DNA of 64,000 nt from Climacteris rufus (Eukaryota; Chordata; Aves; Passeriformes; Climacteridae): assembly GCA_013398175.1 (NCBI GenBank), contig VZRZ01004813.1:1811278-1875277 (forward strand), given 5' to 3'. Below, piece by piece: positions 1 through 13,438 of the stretch; the first letter of the stretch is position 1; every line of letters starts with the position of its first letter. Position numbers and translations under genes: made by a program. The notes below the pieces were generated by a model, which did not search any database, had not been told where the DNA came from, and saw nothing but the letters and a program-made list of their open reading frames with translations.

Positions 1-1713
1 AAATCTCTAGGCAAATTTCTTTAATACAAAGCTGAAAAGTCTTCGATCATTCTCATATATTGCAGCATACTATTTTACAATTCTAAGGATTTAACTTTAA
101 AATATTGGCCTACAGGGCTTCAACACTAACACATTTAAGACATGCTGAAAACTCTGAAAGGAACAACACAAGTAAAAAGGGTTTTAACAAAAAGTTGTAT
201 TTTTATAATACTTTTTAACCAACTTAAGAGTTGGCTATGCTGGAAGAACTATGCACCATAGTATATACCTCTCGCCTTTGGCAAGAGAACTGGAACTTCT
301 ACGATCAAAGAGTAGAACCTCTAAAGATTTGGTTATGCTTAGATAATGATCATCTTAGCAATTCAGTGGTTGCTCTACTTCAAGGATGGTCATACAGCTG
401 CATGTCTTTGTTCTATCCTTTAACAGAAAGTTTTGAAAGAACCACTTCCTCCACCTTTAGAAACTTTCATTGTTTGGTGGGGATTTTTTTGTTTTTGTTT
501 TCTTTGTTTTGTTTTTTAGGGTGAAAGAACAAGCTGATTAGTAACCTATCGATTTTCAGGTTGTTTTTTTTTAATGAGATATATTTCCCAGAACACTTCT
601 GTTAGAATTTGCTTCAAGTAAGCTGAACATCTGCACATCAGAAAGCAAATCAGCCCTGAGTTAACACTTTCTTGTGAAAATCAAAGCAAACATTATTACA
701 AAGCAGCTATCATTATCTTTTTCTACTTGATAAGATAATATTATTTTGACAAAATCATCTCGGGACGAAGCAGCTCTTCAAATGTGTGCTTATATGTACT
801 TCACATAGTCATTTTTTCAGCTAAGGTTAGTCTAACAGTTCAAAAATTTTAGTCTACTGTTAAATGTTAGTTCTATAAAATGACATCAACCATATCCCAG
901 ATTAAGTTTTTATTTTGTTATTAATACCGTTCAGCTTTGCAGGTACAATGTACAGGCACACACTGTCCAGTCTGTATACATGCCAACTCAGAAAGCAAAA
1001 AATTGCATGTAGCATTAACAAACTAACACAAAGAAATACTTTTTCTTCTTTGATTAGAATATTACATTAACATCTAGTCAAACTATTACATATCTTATAC
1101 GTGTTTAATAAACAAGTACATGTATTGCATGAGAACTACGTAGCATGTATGATTTAAGATATGGCTGTGTATTCTGTTTGCAAAAGTAATTCAGGATACA
1201 GACTGGAAGACGTAAACATGCTTGTTGCTACTCCTTGGTTTTCTTTTTGTAAAAAATGTATGTACCTGTGTGTGAAGAGATAAAAAGACCATCAATGTGC
1301 ATCACTGGAATTTCCTTCCAGGAAGACTCTGAGTATTGTCAGAAAGTTAGGATTTTGGGAAAAGTCTCTGGGTGCATGGTGTGGGACGTAGTCTCCTGTC
1401 CTCCCTCTAGTTAAAAAATTTAAAAGAAGGAAAAGGTTTCTGTACAGTCTCCTGCTTTCCCAGACTTCTGGTGGTATTGTCTAAAAAGAAATCATAATAA
1501 TTGACTAAGAGTGGGGAGTGAGGGGGGGTTGGCTGTAAATCTTAATTGGATTTGATCCTGTCCACAAACTGAAATGGTCACCTCAGTCTGAAATCAGATG
1601 ACAGATGAGTTTTTCCTACTTAAACAGTGTAAATTCAGAAAAGTGTTTCCTGGAGATATTTCCTTAGAAATTCAATCAGATGGACTTAATCACTGAATCA
1701 TATGTACTTAATA
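1..1713. other. unique AT-rich sequence, no gene or repeat recognised
   Basis: The stretch is low in CpG and has T-rich runs near 486-520 and 565-572. It contains no ORF that looks like protein and no recognisable mobile element. The minus strand carries an ATTAAA at 25-20, so the region could be part of a 3' untranslated region of a minus-strand gene. A lone hexamer is weak evidence and I do not call one. Confidence 0.4.
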
Positions 1714-2110
1714 AGATTGAGAGAATTGGGATTGTTCAGCCTGGAAAAGAGAAGGCTTAGGAGTGACTTAATTGTGGCTTCCCTCCAGTACCTGTAGGGA
1801 GTCTACAAAAAAGACAGAGAAGGAATTTTTAGAAGAGTATGTAATGACAGAAAAAGGGGGAATGGGTTCAAACTAAAAGAGACTAGATTTAGATTAAATA
1901 TTAGAAGAAAATTCTTTGTTGTGAGGTTGGCAAGGCACTGGAACAGGTTGCTCAGAGAAGCTGTGGATGTCCTATCCCTGGAAGTGTTCAAGGCCAGGCC
2001 TGGATGGAGCTCTGAGCAACCTGGTCTCAGTGGAAGGTGTCCCTGCCCATAGCAGGGGGTAGGAACTCAATGATCTTTAAGGTCCCTTCCAAATCAAAAC
2101 ATTCTATGAA
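1714..2110 (+). mobile_element. CR1 LINE, 5'-truncated 3' end
   Basis: This is the 3' untranslated end of a chicken-repeat-1 (CR1) non-LTR retrotransposon. It shows the familiar CR1 blocks in order: the 'ttgttcagcctgga' block, the 'aggcactggaacaggttg' block, 'agagaagctgtggatg', 'tggaagtgttcaaggcc', and 'atgatctttaaggtccc' before an attctatga tail at 2101-2109. Only one copy of the terminal octamer remains and many positions have diverged, so the insertion is old. The reverse transcriptase ORF is absent, as is usual for 5'-truncated CR1 copies. The small ORFs read here on the minus strand are antisense of the element and are not genes. Confidence 0.93.
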
Positions 2111-2650
2111 CAAATTATTTGGAAATGTAAATACGTTAAACAAAAAAAGGCAACCTCCAGGTTTTCGTTTTCCTTCAAAGCAAAACTGAAATGCAGAATT
2201 ATGAGAACTGATCTGTGAGTGATGAAGTGTTACTAGGGTCACTATTGAACTTGTGTTCAGCTACTGCAAGCAACAGGGGAAAAAATATCTTATTTGCATA
2301 AAACAGCAAATAGTCCGAGGCTTAGGAAACATTTGCAGAACCCAATAACCTCTCAAATAAGGATACAATACTGTAACATGATTAAAACCAAGGTTGGTGA
2401 TCCTTTGCCCAGGGTTACCAGATCTAATGAGCCAATAAATGCTAATAGATCAAAGTTTAGCTGGGCCTGAAGAGCCTAAGCAATTGCCTTAATGAAACAA
2501 CAGGCATCACTAGAGTTAGGCTACAATTGCTGCTGAGGTATCTAGCCTAAAACTTCAGCTAAATTCCATGTGTAAGACAACCCCATAAAAAAGCTGAACT
2601 AAGAGAAAATAGCAGTTAGAATCTGATAAATGTAGATCATTTTGGGTAAT
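2111..2650. other. unique sequence between CR1 and LTR
   Basis: I see no gene or repeat. The last bases (gtaat at 2646-2650) form the left copy of the putative target duplication of the following LTR. Confidence 0.4.
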
Positions 2651-3728
2651 TGTATTTGATTTGCACAGCCAAGCTTTGGTAGCAGGAGGGGCTACAGGGT
2701 GGCTTCTGTGAGAAGCTGCCAGAAACTCCCTCCATGTCCAGCAGAGCCAATCCCTGGCAGCTCCAAAGACAGTCGTGCTGTTGGTCAAGGCTGGGCCAAC
2801 TAGAAATACTGTTAACCCTTCTGTGATAACATATGTAAGAAGAAGAAAATAAAATGTTGCATGGTTGTAATTGCAGCGAGAGAAGAGCAAGGTGAGAATA
2901 TGTGAAAAGAACAACTCTGCAAACACCAAAGTCAGTGAAGAAGGGGGAGGAGGTGCTCCAGGTGCCAGAGCTGATTCCCCTGCAGCCCAAGGTGAAGACC
3001 ATGGTGAAGCAACTGTGCTCCTGCAGTCCATGGAGACCCACAGGGATGGAGAGAGCCACCTGAAGCTTGTGGAGAAGCCCACACCAGACCGGGTGGATGC
3101 CTACAGGAGGCTGTAACCCTGTGGGACGCCCATGGAGAGAGATGCCCTGATCCCATGCTGGAGCAGCTTGTCCTTGAAGGACAAGTGGAAGAATGACCCC
3201 CACTGCAGCTGGCTGTGGGATGCACTCACATTGCAGCAGGTCACAGAGATCTGTCACTCATGAAATGGAGCCATGACAGAGAAGTTCTTGGAGAACTGTC
3301 TCCTGTGGGAGGGACCCCATGATGCAGCAGGGGAAGGACTCATTTCCCTGACCAGTGGAAGAAACAGCCTGTGATGACCTGAACCTAACCCCCATTCCCT
3401 GTCACCCTGAGCCACTAGGGAAGGAGGTAGAGCTGAGAAGGAGGGAGGAGCCACTGGAAGGTTTTTTGAAGATTTTATTTTATTTCTCATGATCCTGCTC
3501 TGATTTTGTTGGTAATACATTCTATTAATATCTCTCATTCAAGTCTGTTTTTCCTGTGATGGTAAGTGGTTGCTGTGATGGTGCCTGGATTGCTGAGTGA
3601 TCTCTCATGGTCCTTGTCTCAACTCATGAACCCTTGGCTATATTTTCTTTCCCTTGTTCAGATGCAGAGGGGAGTGATGAAGAAGATTTGGTGGGTGCCT
3701 GGCATCTAGCCAGAGTCAATACATTACA
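2651..3728 (+). mobile_element. solo LTR of an endogenous retrovirus (probably ERVL-like), ~1.08 kb
   Basis: The element runs from tg at 2651 to ca at 3727-3728. It is flanked by gtaat (2646-2650) and gtaac (3729-3733), a 5-bp target duplication with one mismatch. It resembles a long avian LTR family with a G-rich middle in which 'ccatgg.../gagcag' units recur at 2990-3350. A TATA-like stretch (ataacatatgtaag) lies near 2825. A degenerate poly(A) region (ggtaatacattctattaa) lies near 3511. The end block, ggtgggtgcctggcatctagcc, is typical of that family. Because flanking DNA meets the LTR on both sides, this is a solo LTR left by recombination. ORFs in the element, such as those at 2555-3257 on the minus strand, encode nothing recognisable. 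The assignment to the ERVL class is from memory of the family and not from a search. Confidence 0.82.
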
Positions 3729-6700
3729 GTAACAAACAAAAAACCTAAGTAACTTTTTCCTGCCTTTGTTGTCTGGGGGCTGTTGATGATGTGAGACTTT
3801 CCACTGTGATTTAAATGACACAGTAGGTTCTGTGGAGCAATTCTTTCTAACCTTATGATTTTAAATTTGTATCTTAACTTCTCATCAACCTTCTCAAGAT
3901 GCTCTTGTCCCCTGCCCATATGGAAAAGGCAGGAATTAAAAGCCACGTGTCTGGTCAAACCCACAGAATGCTTCACACTCCTACATAGTACACAGTTCTC
4001 TCCAATACATGTCCAGGTGGCCGCATCAGTATGCACAGCACAGGAGGATCGGCAGGAGTGACAGAAAAGATTGTTCTCTTTCACACTTCCTCCTTTCAGC
4101 CCAAGCACCAAAGCAGCACAGGTTTCTCCACAGGCTGCCTCCACAGGGACTTCTGCAGCTTCCCCCCACTCTAGGAACTGCAGCAGTTCTGACACACCAT
4201 CTTGCAAAATAGTTACTTAAGTTAGTTGTCAAGGTAAATCAAAAGCAAGCAGATGGATCACAGAGGGAATTAAAGTTACTTATATATCTCATAACACTTA
4301 TTTCTGTTCAGTAGTCATTGATATGCTACTCCTTACATAACAAAATTAAGGTTGGTCCTTATTTAGGTATACAACTACAGTTTTATTTCAAGACATGACA
4401 GAGTAATTTGAATCAGTTTCCTAAAATTATTTTCCTATTTCCCAGGTGGAATTAATCCAAACACATCTCCTACTTGTTTTTTTAGCATGCACATTGTATA
4501 TTTCTTTAGGTCTTCTTGAAGAAGGAAGCTGAATATCTTACAGCCACTGTTTCATATGCATGACATATTCCATTTTTGCTATTTTTTGGGGGATACATCA
4601 ACAGAAATATTCACGTGTATAACAAATAGAGATACTGCTGTCATCCAATTTCTTACAGATGTGAAAAGCAGAATTAAAAGAAAAAAAAACCACAAAGCCT
4701 CATAAATTTAAAGCATACTGTAGCATTCTTGCCCCTAATCTGAAGGTTTAAAGTCTCCCCAGACCACCACTCTAGGGGTATAATATTTAATCTATTAAAC
4801 CTTATACAAGGGGCAAAACAACAAAGACCTCTTCAGAATCCACTGCTATTCCTAACTGAAGTTTAAATACATATATAAACACAAATTATCCCGAGACAGT
4901 GAACAGTAATACTTACACATTTCAAAAAGTGAAACCTTACTCTCATGAGCTCTTTTTATTCAAAGGCATCTTGTAGTAATTAGCCCTTGAAAATTACAAA
5001 TGCCTATCATTAGCTTTCAGTTTAAATTATTTTGGTAGGTCAGGTTATTCTAGTCCTATGGGGTCAACAACAGCAGGTGAAAATCATTTAGTGAAAGAAC
5101 CTCCTGATTCTGATCCCTGAAGAAAACCCTAAGGGAAAAAAAATAAAAACCAAAAAAACCATCAAAAATGCAGACACCAAATGTAATGAGAATGACAGTT
5201 TTCCCTTACAAATTGATGTTTCTGGGACTTCTGAATATTAGTATGCTAAAGAAACAGTGTTAGTTAAGGAAAATCTGATAAACAACGTTTTTTTACTTAT
5301 GTATTTAAGAAAACTCTTGCTATCTCTTTGTTATCAGTCAGCACAATGAAGTACCAGTTCCACATGGCTGTTGCTTCTTGACTTGTATTCTATTGCATGA
5401 AGCCAAAGCAGGTCAGGAAAAATAAAGCAAAAAAAAAAAAAGTTCAGTCAAGAAAAAAGTAATTCTAATACCTCAAGTAATTTTCTACTGTGAAAATCTA
5501 AACTTGTCCCAATCAACATTTCACTTCTTTGAAAGGAAGCTGGTCTTGGCAGACATGAATAAAAGGTCAACAGAAACCACAAATCCAGAAGAATCAAAGA
5601 GATTGCACCTTGGAGTGAAGTGGGCCATGTAAAGATGAAAAAGCTGCCATAGTTGGAGTTCCCACTCCTGGTTCTTCTTTAGTCCAAAGAAAAAAATAAC
5701 TTTACTGATTGGGCCACTAGAGATTGTTTCTTTATCTTCACTGATTCAATTGCACAGTACCACTGTCACCTGCATAAAAGAAGAAAACCAACTTTTTTCA
5801 ATCGGCTTACATTGTATTGCAAAGTCTAATAATCAGTTGGCCTAAATATATGAGGAATAATGACAATTGTCTCGGTAGGCCTGAGAGAACAGTCTGGACC
5901 ATTCAATAAGGCACAAAGCCAAAGACCTTCTAAAGCCAGCCATGAGAAATACCAGTCAGAGACTTCAGTGGAATTTTTGTGAATTGAGTAGCCCAAATTA
6001 TTTTATGCCATATCTTATCACAATAAATCGCAACATTTTCAAAACTGACTTTGGCTCTTGTGTGGTTTTCTTAGACTCATGCATCTGTGAATATTTAGAA
6101 GATTATTTAAGTAGAAGTTTGAGAGTTTGAATTTCTGTTTTAAATATTTTGTTGTTTAGTGAGTTTTAATATGAGTAGTGGAAAATGTTGAATTTTGCAT
6201 TACATCATTTCTATAACTCCAAGATAGACAGGACTTATTTGAAGTTGAAAAGACTGTTATTTCTTTTGGGAAAAGATAAATACCACGAAAGTGCTGAGCT
6301 ATCAAAACAATTCTGAGATACAAATTACATCCTGAGCTAATCATTCGCATTCACTGCCAAAAGCATCTTCCTTCCTTGCTTGCTTACAGTATTAGAAGTA
6401 GCAGCTGCTGTTGAAATCTCCCCAGGAGATTGTTAGGATTTCCATGAGGAAAAGCTTTGCACTGGAGGCCAATTCCAATAAATACCAACTGCAACTTTAT
6501 TGCATGTGATAATTTGTAGACAACTGTGCAAAATATTGGCCCCTATTTTCATATATGTCAGCCTATGAAGATCTCATCTTTCTGTATGGAGGCAAATCAT
6601 TGTATCTTGTACCTCTGCATTAATGGGAGCCTCCATGTCCCCTGCTCTCACAGGTTGGTCATAAGGTGCTCATTGCAAGACATAAGGCATTGACTCTAAG

Positions 6701-8957
6701 ATATTATCCTTACAGCAATATTGCTGAGGTCAAATATTCTTCTAGATGACTTTCAGAGACCTTTGGTTCCCAGCAAAGTAAATGAGGAACTCCTTTAATT
6801 CTAGTCCATTTGTGTGATTGTTTACAAATACAGATTGCCTTTCCAAGGCCACAAACACTGTGAGAATAGGCTGCTGTGCAATGTACATAATCCTTGGACT
6901 ACAGGGGTTGAAGAAATTATTTTTTTAAAACCAAACTTTACTCACTGAATTACATGGGAAATGCATTTTAGATGCATTAATAGCACAAAAAAAAAATATA
7001 GGAAGTGCTGAGGATTCCATTGAAGGTTGTTTTACGGTATCATAGTTGATCTCCTGAAATCAGACACTTGATCAACAATTTTGGAAAACACTGCTCATGG
7101 TTATTTTGGTGCAATTAAGGTCAGGGCTACTCTAATCATAGTTTGTTTTCAGCAAAACCTCCAAAATATTACTCTGTGATAAATTTAATACTGATAAAGA
7201 AGGAAGTATTTTCAAGCAGGCATCAGTGACAATAAAAAAAAGTCTGTTTAAACAATAAAACTTAAATGGTGTCCAATAGAACAGCTTGAAGAAACATGTT
7301 ATATTTTAAAATCACATTACGTATGAAAGTTCCTGTGTCTTCTCTATTGATTCATAGTTTCTTGTATTGGCAGGTTTAATGAAGACTAATGACTAGTTTA
7401 ACATTTCTTATGGTACTGATTTAAAATTTTAAAAAGGACACAAAAAATCAGTATCTACAAATTGTTATATGTGGAAACCACACTGTATTCTAAGAAGAAC
7501 AGTTTATAGCTTCATCAATTTTTCGTGAAGTGAGTAATTACTAATATACTGCTTTTTTTCATTGCTTGTACCTTCATTATTTTGTATTCCACCTGGTCAT
7601 CAATTCTTAAATCAGTGTATCGAGAAGAGGTAATAAAAATCTCTGAATTATGGAGTACATAAGAGATTGTAACATACTAATACCACTATATAAATGGAAA
7701 ACATTAATTACTGGCAGTTTGGCACATTATTCAACACATGGAGAAATAGGAAATTTTCCACTTTTGTGTTTTTTCTCAATATTATATTTTCTAATAAAAA
7801 ATAGAAAAAAAATACTTAATTGTGAATATAATTACAGTAAAATATTTTTAAAACTCCAAATATATTAAATTACCTAAACCTTGATATTAAAGCACTGGAC
7901 AGTTTACAACAGGTGGGAGATGGAAAAAATAACTTTTTCTTCTCCAACTACTATATGGTTTCTCTTACATAAGTCCAAATCTTTGGATAAGATGGTGAGC
8001 ATCTGAACCTTCTCTATGGTATGACTTCAGTTCAGCTCAGTTAATATTGCCCTCTTATGCCATGCATTTCATGAGGGGGAACAGAATTTCTGGGAATTTC
8101 TGCCTTTCTGGGAATTAAGCTATTCAAATCTCTTTCCATTGGCATTGAAAATTATCTACTCTACTTTCACTCTCCACGTATGTTATTTGAAAAGTGGAGT
8201 GACAGGAGTCAGGATTTCCTGAAGAAAATCATGTTTTGTCTGACTACTCTGCTTATACTGACAGTGAAAACATTCACTCTCCATCCAGCACAATCGTTGC
8301 TTAGTTGTTAGCATACTCTTCCTCATATTAATAACATCTTGTTTGAGTCTGCTACTCATCAAAATGTGGGTCAAAGCCAAATGAAGTTAACAGATTTACT
8401 CTGGTGTAAATCCAGTGTAAAAGAAATTACTTTTGCATGTAGATTGACTTGTCTCGCTTTTCAGATTTCTTTGCCCATGCACATAAAGCAAACGAGTTTA
8501 TATGCTGCTCAAGGATAAAAACCTATCATGCAGAAATTGAAATTTACATCCAATTTCTTTTTGCCCAGTAGATCCTGTGTCAAAGAAAGTAAAACATAAA
8601 CAGCTGATATTTCTACCCAGATAGCTCTTTTGAGCTCCATATTCTTCTGTCTGAAATGGTTTTTCTGTCTACCCTTCCATGCATCACCTTACTAGAAATT
8701 TTAGCTATACCTTTGTTACAAACATAATGCCTTATCATACAGAATAATAGGTCAACTTCTGTATTTTTGCAAGTTGTGTTTACACAGCAAACAATGTCTT
8801 CTGATATAAGAAATTGGAAGAAAACAAATGCTACGAAGTTATACCAATACAGTAGTGTAATGTTCCTTCGAAAGTTCCAATTACACACATTTTGCAAAGC
8901 TGTTAAAACTACTCGAATTGATTCACTGATATTTTAAGGCAATGGACTTAGCAGTAC

Positions 8958-8981
8958 AAAAAAAAAAAAAAAAAAAAAAAA
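8958..8981 (+). repeat. poly(A) tract, 24 A
   Basis: This is an uninterrupted run of 24 adenines. I see no retroposon body or processed gene copy immediately upstream, and no clear target duplication, so it is listed as a simple homopolymer. Confidence 0.9.
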
Positions 8982-10446
8982 GGACTGGATTGACCTGCTT
9001 TTACCTTTCCAGTAGATACTACAGACTTTCCAATAGCTGCATAACAGTTTCACAAAAATCTGACCTGTGAGGTCATGAGATCCATGAAACCTGAAATAGT
9101 GTCACTTTCCACATTCCACTTCATGACGATCTATGTATTTCTCTTATTAGTTATCTTGAAGCCAAGTATGGTACAGAACATACAGTTTCCATAGGCATTG
9201 TACCTTATAGTACATGACATGACATGAAAAAAAAAACTAGGATAAAGCAAGAGGACTAAGAAAAATAGCATTTCATATTTGATTTAATAAAGTCTTTGCT
9301 TTTCTGCCTGTAGCAGGCCTCCTGAAAATCAGAGACAATATATTATAAAATACAGAATAAATTTTAGACCGCAAGAAAAGTTGGAAGTTGTGAAAGTAAA
9401 GAAACAAAAAGAAGAAAGAAGAGAGGCAAAAGGGAGGCTATCAAACCCTTACAATTCAAAACTCAGAACTGAAAAATTCAAGAATTTCTATCCAAATGTC
9501 AATTTCCACTAACTGGTTTTGCAGACTTCTCTGTGTGAGACAGGTGATGCAACACTTAAGAAGCTTGTACAGTTGTTTACATTGTACAGCAATGTAAAGG
9601 GAAAGTTACTGATACCAAATGATGCTTCTACAGACCATTCTCCTGATGGTAATGCCAGCTTATGTTACTGTACTGATTGTGCACCACTACTCTTCCTCAC
9701 TGGTATCAGGCTTTCAGCATTTTGGTGTTCTTTCATATTGCTGTAGAAGATCATCAACAGTACTGCTGCTAATGAGGCCTGCTTCACATAAAATAAAGTT
9801 GTTTGTAGTCCAGATCAGTTTCTCCATTGAACTGCTTGTGCATCACCATGAAACAAACAAACTGCAAAACCCAACTAGGCTGAGAAAAACAGAGATGGCA
9901 GGGGAAGTGTGGCAACAAATGACTGACAAAGATGAGGAGACAGGTGTGAATTGCTTTAGTCCAGAATCACTTCAAAGGAAATGGTTCTGCTCTCCTAGAC
10001 TGCAAAAAAATAGCAAATTACACAAAACCCCTGAAGCATAAGAAAAGAGAAAATCAAGACTGGGGAGATCAGAGGTGGAGTGGATTTGTAAACAGAAATA
10101 GGAAGTTTTGTGAGGAGGTAAAGCAATCTTATGAGTAAAGAGCATTGTTCTTTCACAGTTCATCTGCTGCATGTGACTCAGGGAGTGGAGCAAAGTCTGC
10201 AGAGAATCTGCAGGAGGACTGTGGGATGAGTAAAGAGCTCATACAACTCAAGGAGCAGATGCAAATTAGAAGGTCTGCAGGACAAATAAAGAAATAACCA
10301 GTCAAAGACCATAACTATAAATCACAGAGCAAGCTAAGGATTATAGGATTACTGGTTAGAATTAAATTTAACACAATGTGTAAAGGCAATAAGGCAAGGA
10401 AAATATAATTCCAGGAAGTGAGAAATGCTGAGCAACTTGCTGGCTA

Positions 10447-10452
10447 TTTATT
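10447..10452 (-). promoter_or_regulatory. AATAAA on the minus strand, possible poly(A) signal
   Basis: A canonical AATAAA reads on the minus strand here, about 400 bases after the stop codon of the exon candidate at 10848-11145. It would make a short 3' untranslated region if that candidate is real. Hexamers of this kind are common by chance in AT-rich DNA. Confidence 0.2.
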
Positions 10453-10847
10453 CTTGACACTAAACAAGGGCACTAATGAGGCCATATTTGAAATGTCGCA
10501 TTGATTTTCTGTCTGATTCATTATCCCATAGAAAAATATGAATTTATGGAAAGGGTACAGCTTTGGCAGACAGCTGGCTACATGCATATCTGTGAAGAAA
10601 ACAAGACCTAGAAAAGAGCTGTAGCCTATCATGTGAATATCCACACTTTAACTCTTCGCTTGCTTTCTGGACTGTACTGTCCAGGAATTCAGTTAGCTAA
10701 TTAAGGCCCAGCCTGACATATCTCAGCTGTGGAACTTTGCCTCTGTTTCACTAAGAAAACTGGCATGGACCTGCAAGAGAGTCCATAAATTGGAATGCAG
10801 AACAGAAAAGCAAAATTATGGAAGTGAAGTAGTTCATGTGGGGATTC

Positions 10848-11145
10848 TCATTGTCTCTTCTGAAGATCCTTTTCAGCTTCCACCCATGCCAACTTCTTTA
10901 CTGTCTCCCAGTCTACACTCATCCCTGATTTACTGGGCAGACATCTAATTATGGACAAGTTCTGTTCTGAGATCCCAGATTCCTGTGAGTCCTTTACAAA
11001 CCTCATAAACACCTCCATAGCAAGCATGGAGTTAGCCTTCATGCAGCAGAGGTAAAGTATTGTTTCAGCATCTGGCAACCAGGTTGTGAATATATGTACT
11101 GGCATAAATTCCTGAACTATTGGTCCCATAGGCCACAATAAATGC
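10848..11145 (-). CDS. unidentified candidate terminal exon, ~98 codons
   Basis: On the minus strand a pyrimidine-rich acceptor-like sequence ending in ttttgcag (just above 11145) is followed by an open frame of about 98 codons to TGA at 10848. The frame has a normal-looking amino acid mix, including Trp, Met, Cys and charged residues, and ends in a Lys/Glu-rich helix-like tail (AWVEAEKDLQKRQ). An AATAAA follows about 400 bases later. There is no ATG near the acceptor in frame, which fits an internal start of reading (a terminal exon). I do not recognise the protein. A second frame from the same acceptor is also open for about 26 codons, so the frame choice is not certain. It could be a chance ORF or a decayed transposon fragment. 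Confidence 0.25.
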
Positions 11146-13438
11146 CTGCAAAATGTACAGATGGTCTATTAGAGTCAGAAATGGTTTGGGATGGATACAT
11201 TTTAAAGACTATAAGAACACTTCGTGGTCTTTTTAAGGCAGTTCTGTGTTTGCACCAAATAAAAGAAACTTGACATGAACTAACTCGAGAAATTTTGCAA
11301 TTGTATTAAATGAAAGACCACATATTAGCTTTCAGATTCAGGCCACAAAAAGAAAGGACATATAGCAATTTACAAACAGACTTATTAAAATATCAGTTCC
11401 CTGTTCAGTGTATATATATACATGGATAATATTTCATATACATCATTATTCTGAGAAGAAATTGAGTTTTGACAATGTGAGATTCTATGTGATAGCACTG
11501 TGTCGCAATAACAACAAGAAAGAAGGACACGGACACCTCCTGAGAGCAAAGGAACAAGACTGCCAGGCAGACCCCCACCCATCTTTATTTTATATGTGTC
11601 TTATGAACCACTGTGGATTGGAGGAGAAAATGAGCCTCCCCTCAATCACACTGGTCAAAGGAAATATCCATCAAACTTCTGTGCCCAGGAGAAAGGAATG
11701 TAAATAAAAAGATACCATTACAATAATATGGCTATGTTTACAAAGAATGTGTGAGAATTAGTTACAAAAGAATTACAACATCCAGAACTGCAAAAGTCAG
11801 GGCAACAGCACTGTAATATAGATCTTAAGTGGGTGATAGGGACCAGCCATAGTAAAACTGAGATGCACAAAATATTTGTCCATGGACCATTCGACAGTGG
11901 ACAGGTTTTTTTAAATGCCTTGTGTCACAGATGATAGGAGTAATATGGAGAAGGGCAAAGAAAGGGAAAAAAAAGTGACTCTCTGGAGAGTCTGTTTAGG
12001 AATTTCTTGAGCACAAAATAAAGACCAATTATATTGTCTCTTATGAAAGCTGCTTTCATGAAGGCAATTACACATTCCAGGTAAATTCTAATTAAATTCC
12101 ACTTACACATGCATGAACTAATGCTCTGTACCCAGTAAATATTATCCAAGGATGAATATAAAGAAAATATATTCTGATTTTCCCATGCCTGAAATGATTG
12201 GTTTTCTATGGCTTTCTCTGAATTTACTGTCCGTATCTGAATGATCCATATGCAAATGGCATATAACTTTTGTTAGTGGGAGATGAATTGAGTCTCTTTA
12301 GTAAGAATATTAGTGATTTCTAGAAAGGAAAAGATAATGCAAAATCATCTTTAAAAAAATTGAGATTTCTGTCTTTTACTACAAGACAGCTCCTCCAGTA
12401 ATTTATTGTCAGTCTTGTTAATCCTTGACAAGTTGACAAACCATGAAATTCAGTGTTATTACCATGGCAAACTGTGAAATCCTTCATCTGCTACCATGAT
12501 CTACACAAGCCAGTGTAAGGAAGAGTATTAGAGTAGTAGAGTTATTTGAATCCCTGCCAGATTAGTTCCTGCATGTATAAACTAGAGAAGACCAAGTTTA
12601 TTCATATCATCTACCCAAAAGGTGTGTCACAAGGTCTCTGCACACAGTTTTTAGCTAAATTTCCTTTATGGCCTTCACTGATGATGGTAGGTAGGCAAAC
12701 TGATTCAGTCAAGCACCACCTGAGGTTTCTGGATCAAATGAACAATTTGAAGCTGCCATCTACCTCCTTGGCTCTAATGTGTTTAACATAGCAACGTATC
12801 TGGCATATATCCACACTTTTTGTGGGTATAGATCACAAATAACCTATAAAATAATTTCTGATGATCAGTTACAATGCAAATTATACTACTTATGGTCAAT
12901 ACTTATCCAAGGAGGACCTCCATTTTCAGCTGTTTTCTGTTAGCGCTCCTGCTTCAACATCCATAGCCTCAGCAGCAGTGAGGTGGTGTGGACTATTTGA
13001 TGACTCACTCCCAGCACCTGTGGTTTTAAACAGGGTCAATTCATAGAAGTAAAAAGGAGTAGAAGAGTATAATATAACACAAACTCACAATCTTATTTTC
13101 CTTTAAATTTTTGCCACTTAAGTTTGCTGGAAAGGAGGAAGAATCTACTAAAGGAAAAGAAAAAACTCTCTTAAAAATGTGTGATTCTATGGGTGATTTT
13201 TGTATAGAAACACACTTCTAAAATAAAATGTTTTAGCCACTTTTCTTCAAGAATGAAAGACCTGGGTCAACTTTTGTAGTTCTTTCTTCTTCACATGAGA
13301 AATCCTACATATATGTTAGCTTTTATATAAGATTCTCTTTGAGACTAATAAATTCTGAAAGCTTCATGGCGTTTTCACCTCTGCTATTCATAAGCAAATG
13401 CAGGCTTCTGTTCTGAAAAAGATATAATTAAAAATGGG

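Larger units (their letters stand above)
3729..13438. other. 9.7 kb of mostly unique AT-rich sequence
   Basis: No mobile element is recognised here. A 163-codon cysteine-rich ORF on the minus strand (4207-3716) has no recognisable domain; at this base composition about one ORF of such length per window is not surprising. A plus-strand ORF at 9519-9746 follows a good acceptor-like pyrimidine tract and ttttgcag, but it too is unrecognised. The poly(A) tract at 8958-8981 and the exon candidate at 10848-11145 are listed separately. Confidence 0.4.

Noticed and set aside
1..1200. Possible 3' untranslated region of a minus-strand gene (ATTAAA at 25-20)
   Set aside because: A single hexamer at the window edge; no upstream coding frame on that strand nearby.
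2555..3257. Three overlapping minus-strand ORFs of 97-206 codons
   Set aside because: They lie almost wholly within the LTR at 2651-3728. The length comes from the GC-rich LTR sequence, and no protein family is visible.
3716..4207. 163-codon cysteine-rich minus-strand ORF
   Set aside because: No recognisable domain. One ORF this long is not unexpected in 64 kb at this composition, and its end overlaps the LTR boundary.
9519..10041. Plus-strand ORFs behind an acceptor-like ttttgcag
   Set aside because: The peptides look low-quality and overlap each other in different frames. This shows how often exon-like structures arise here by chance.
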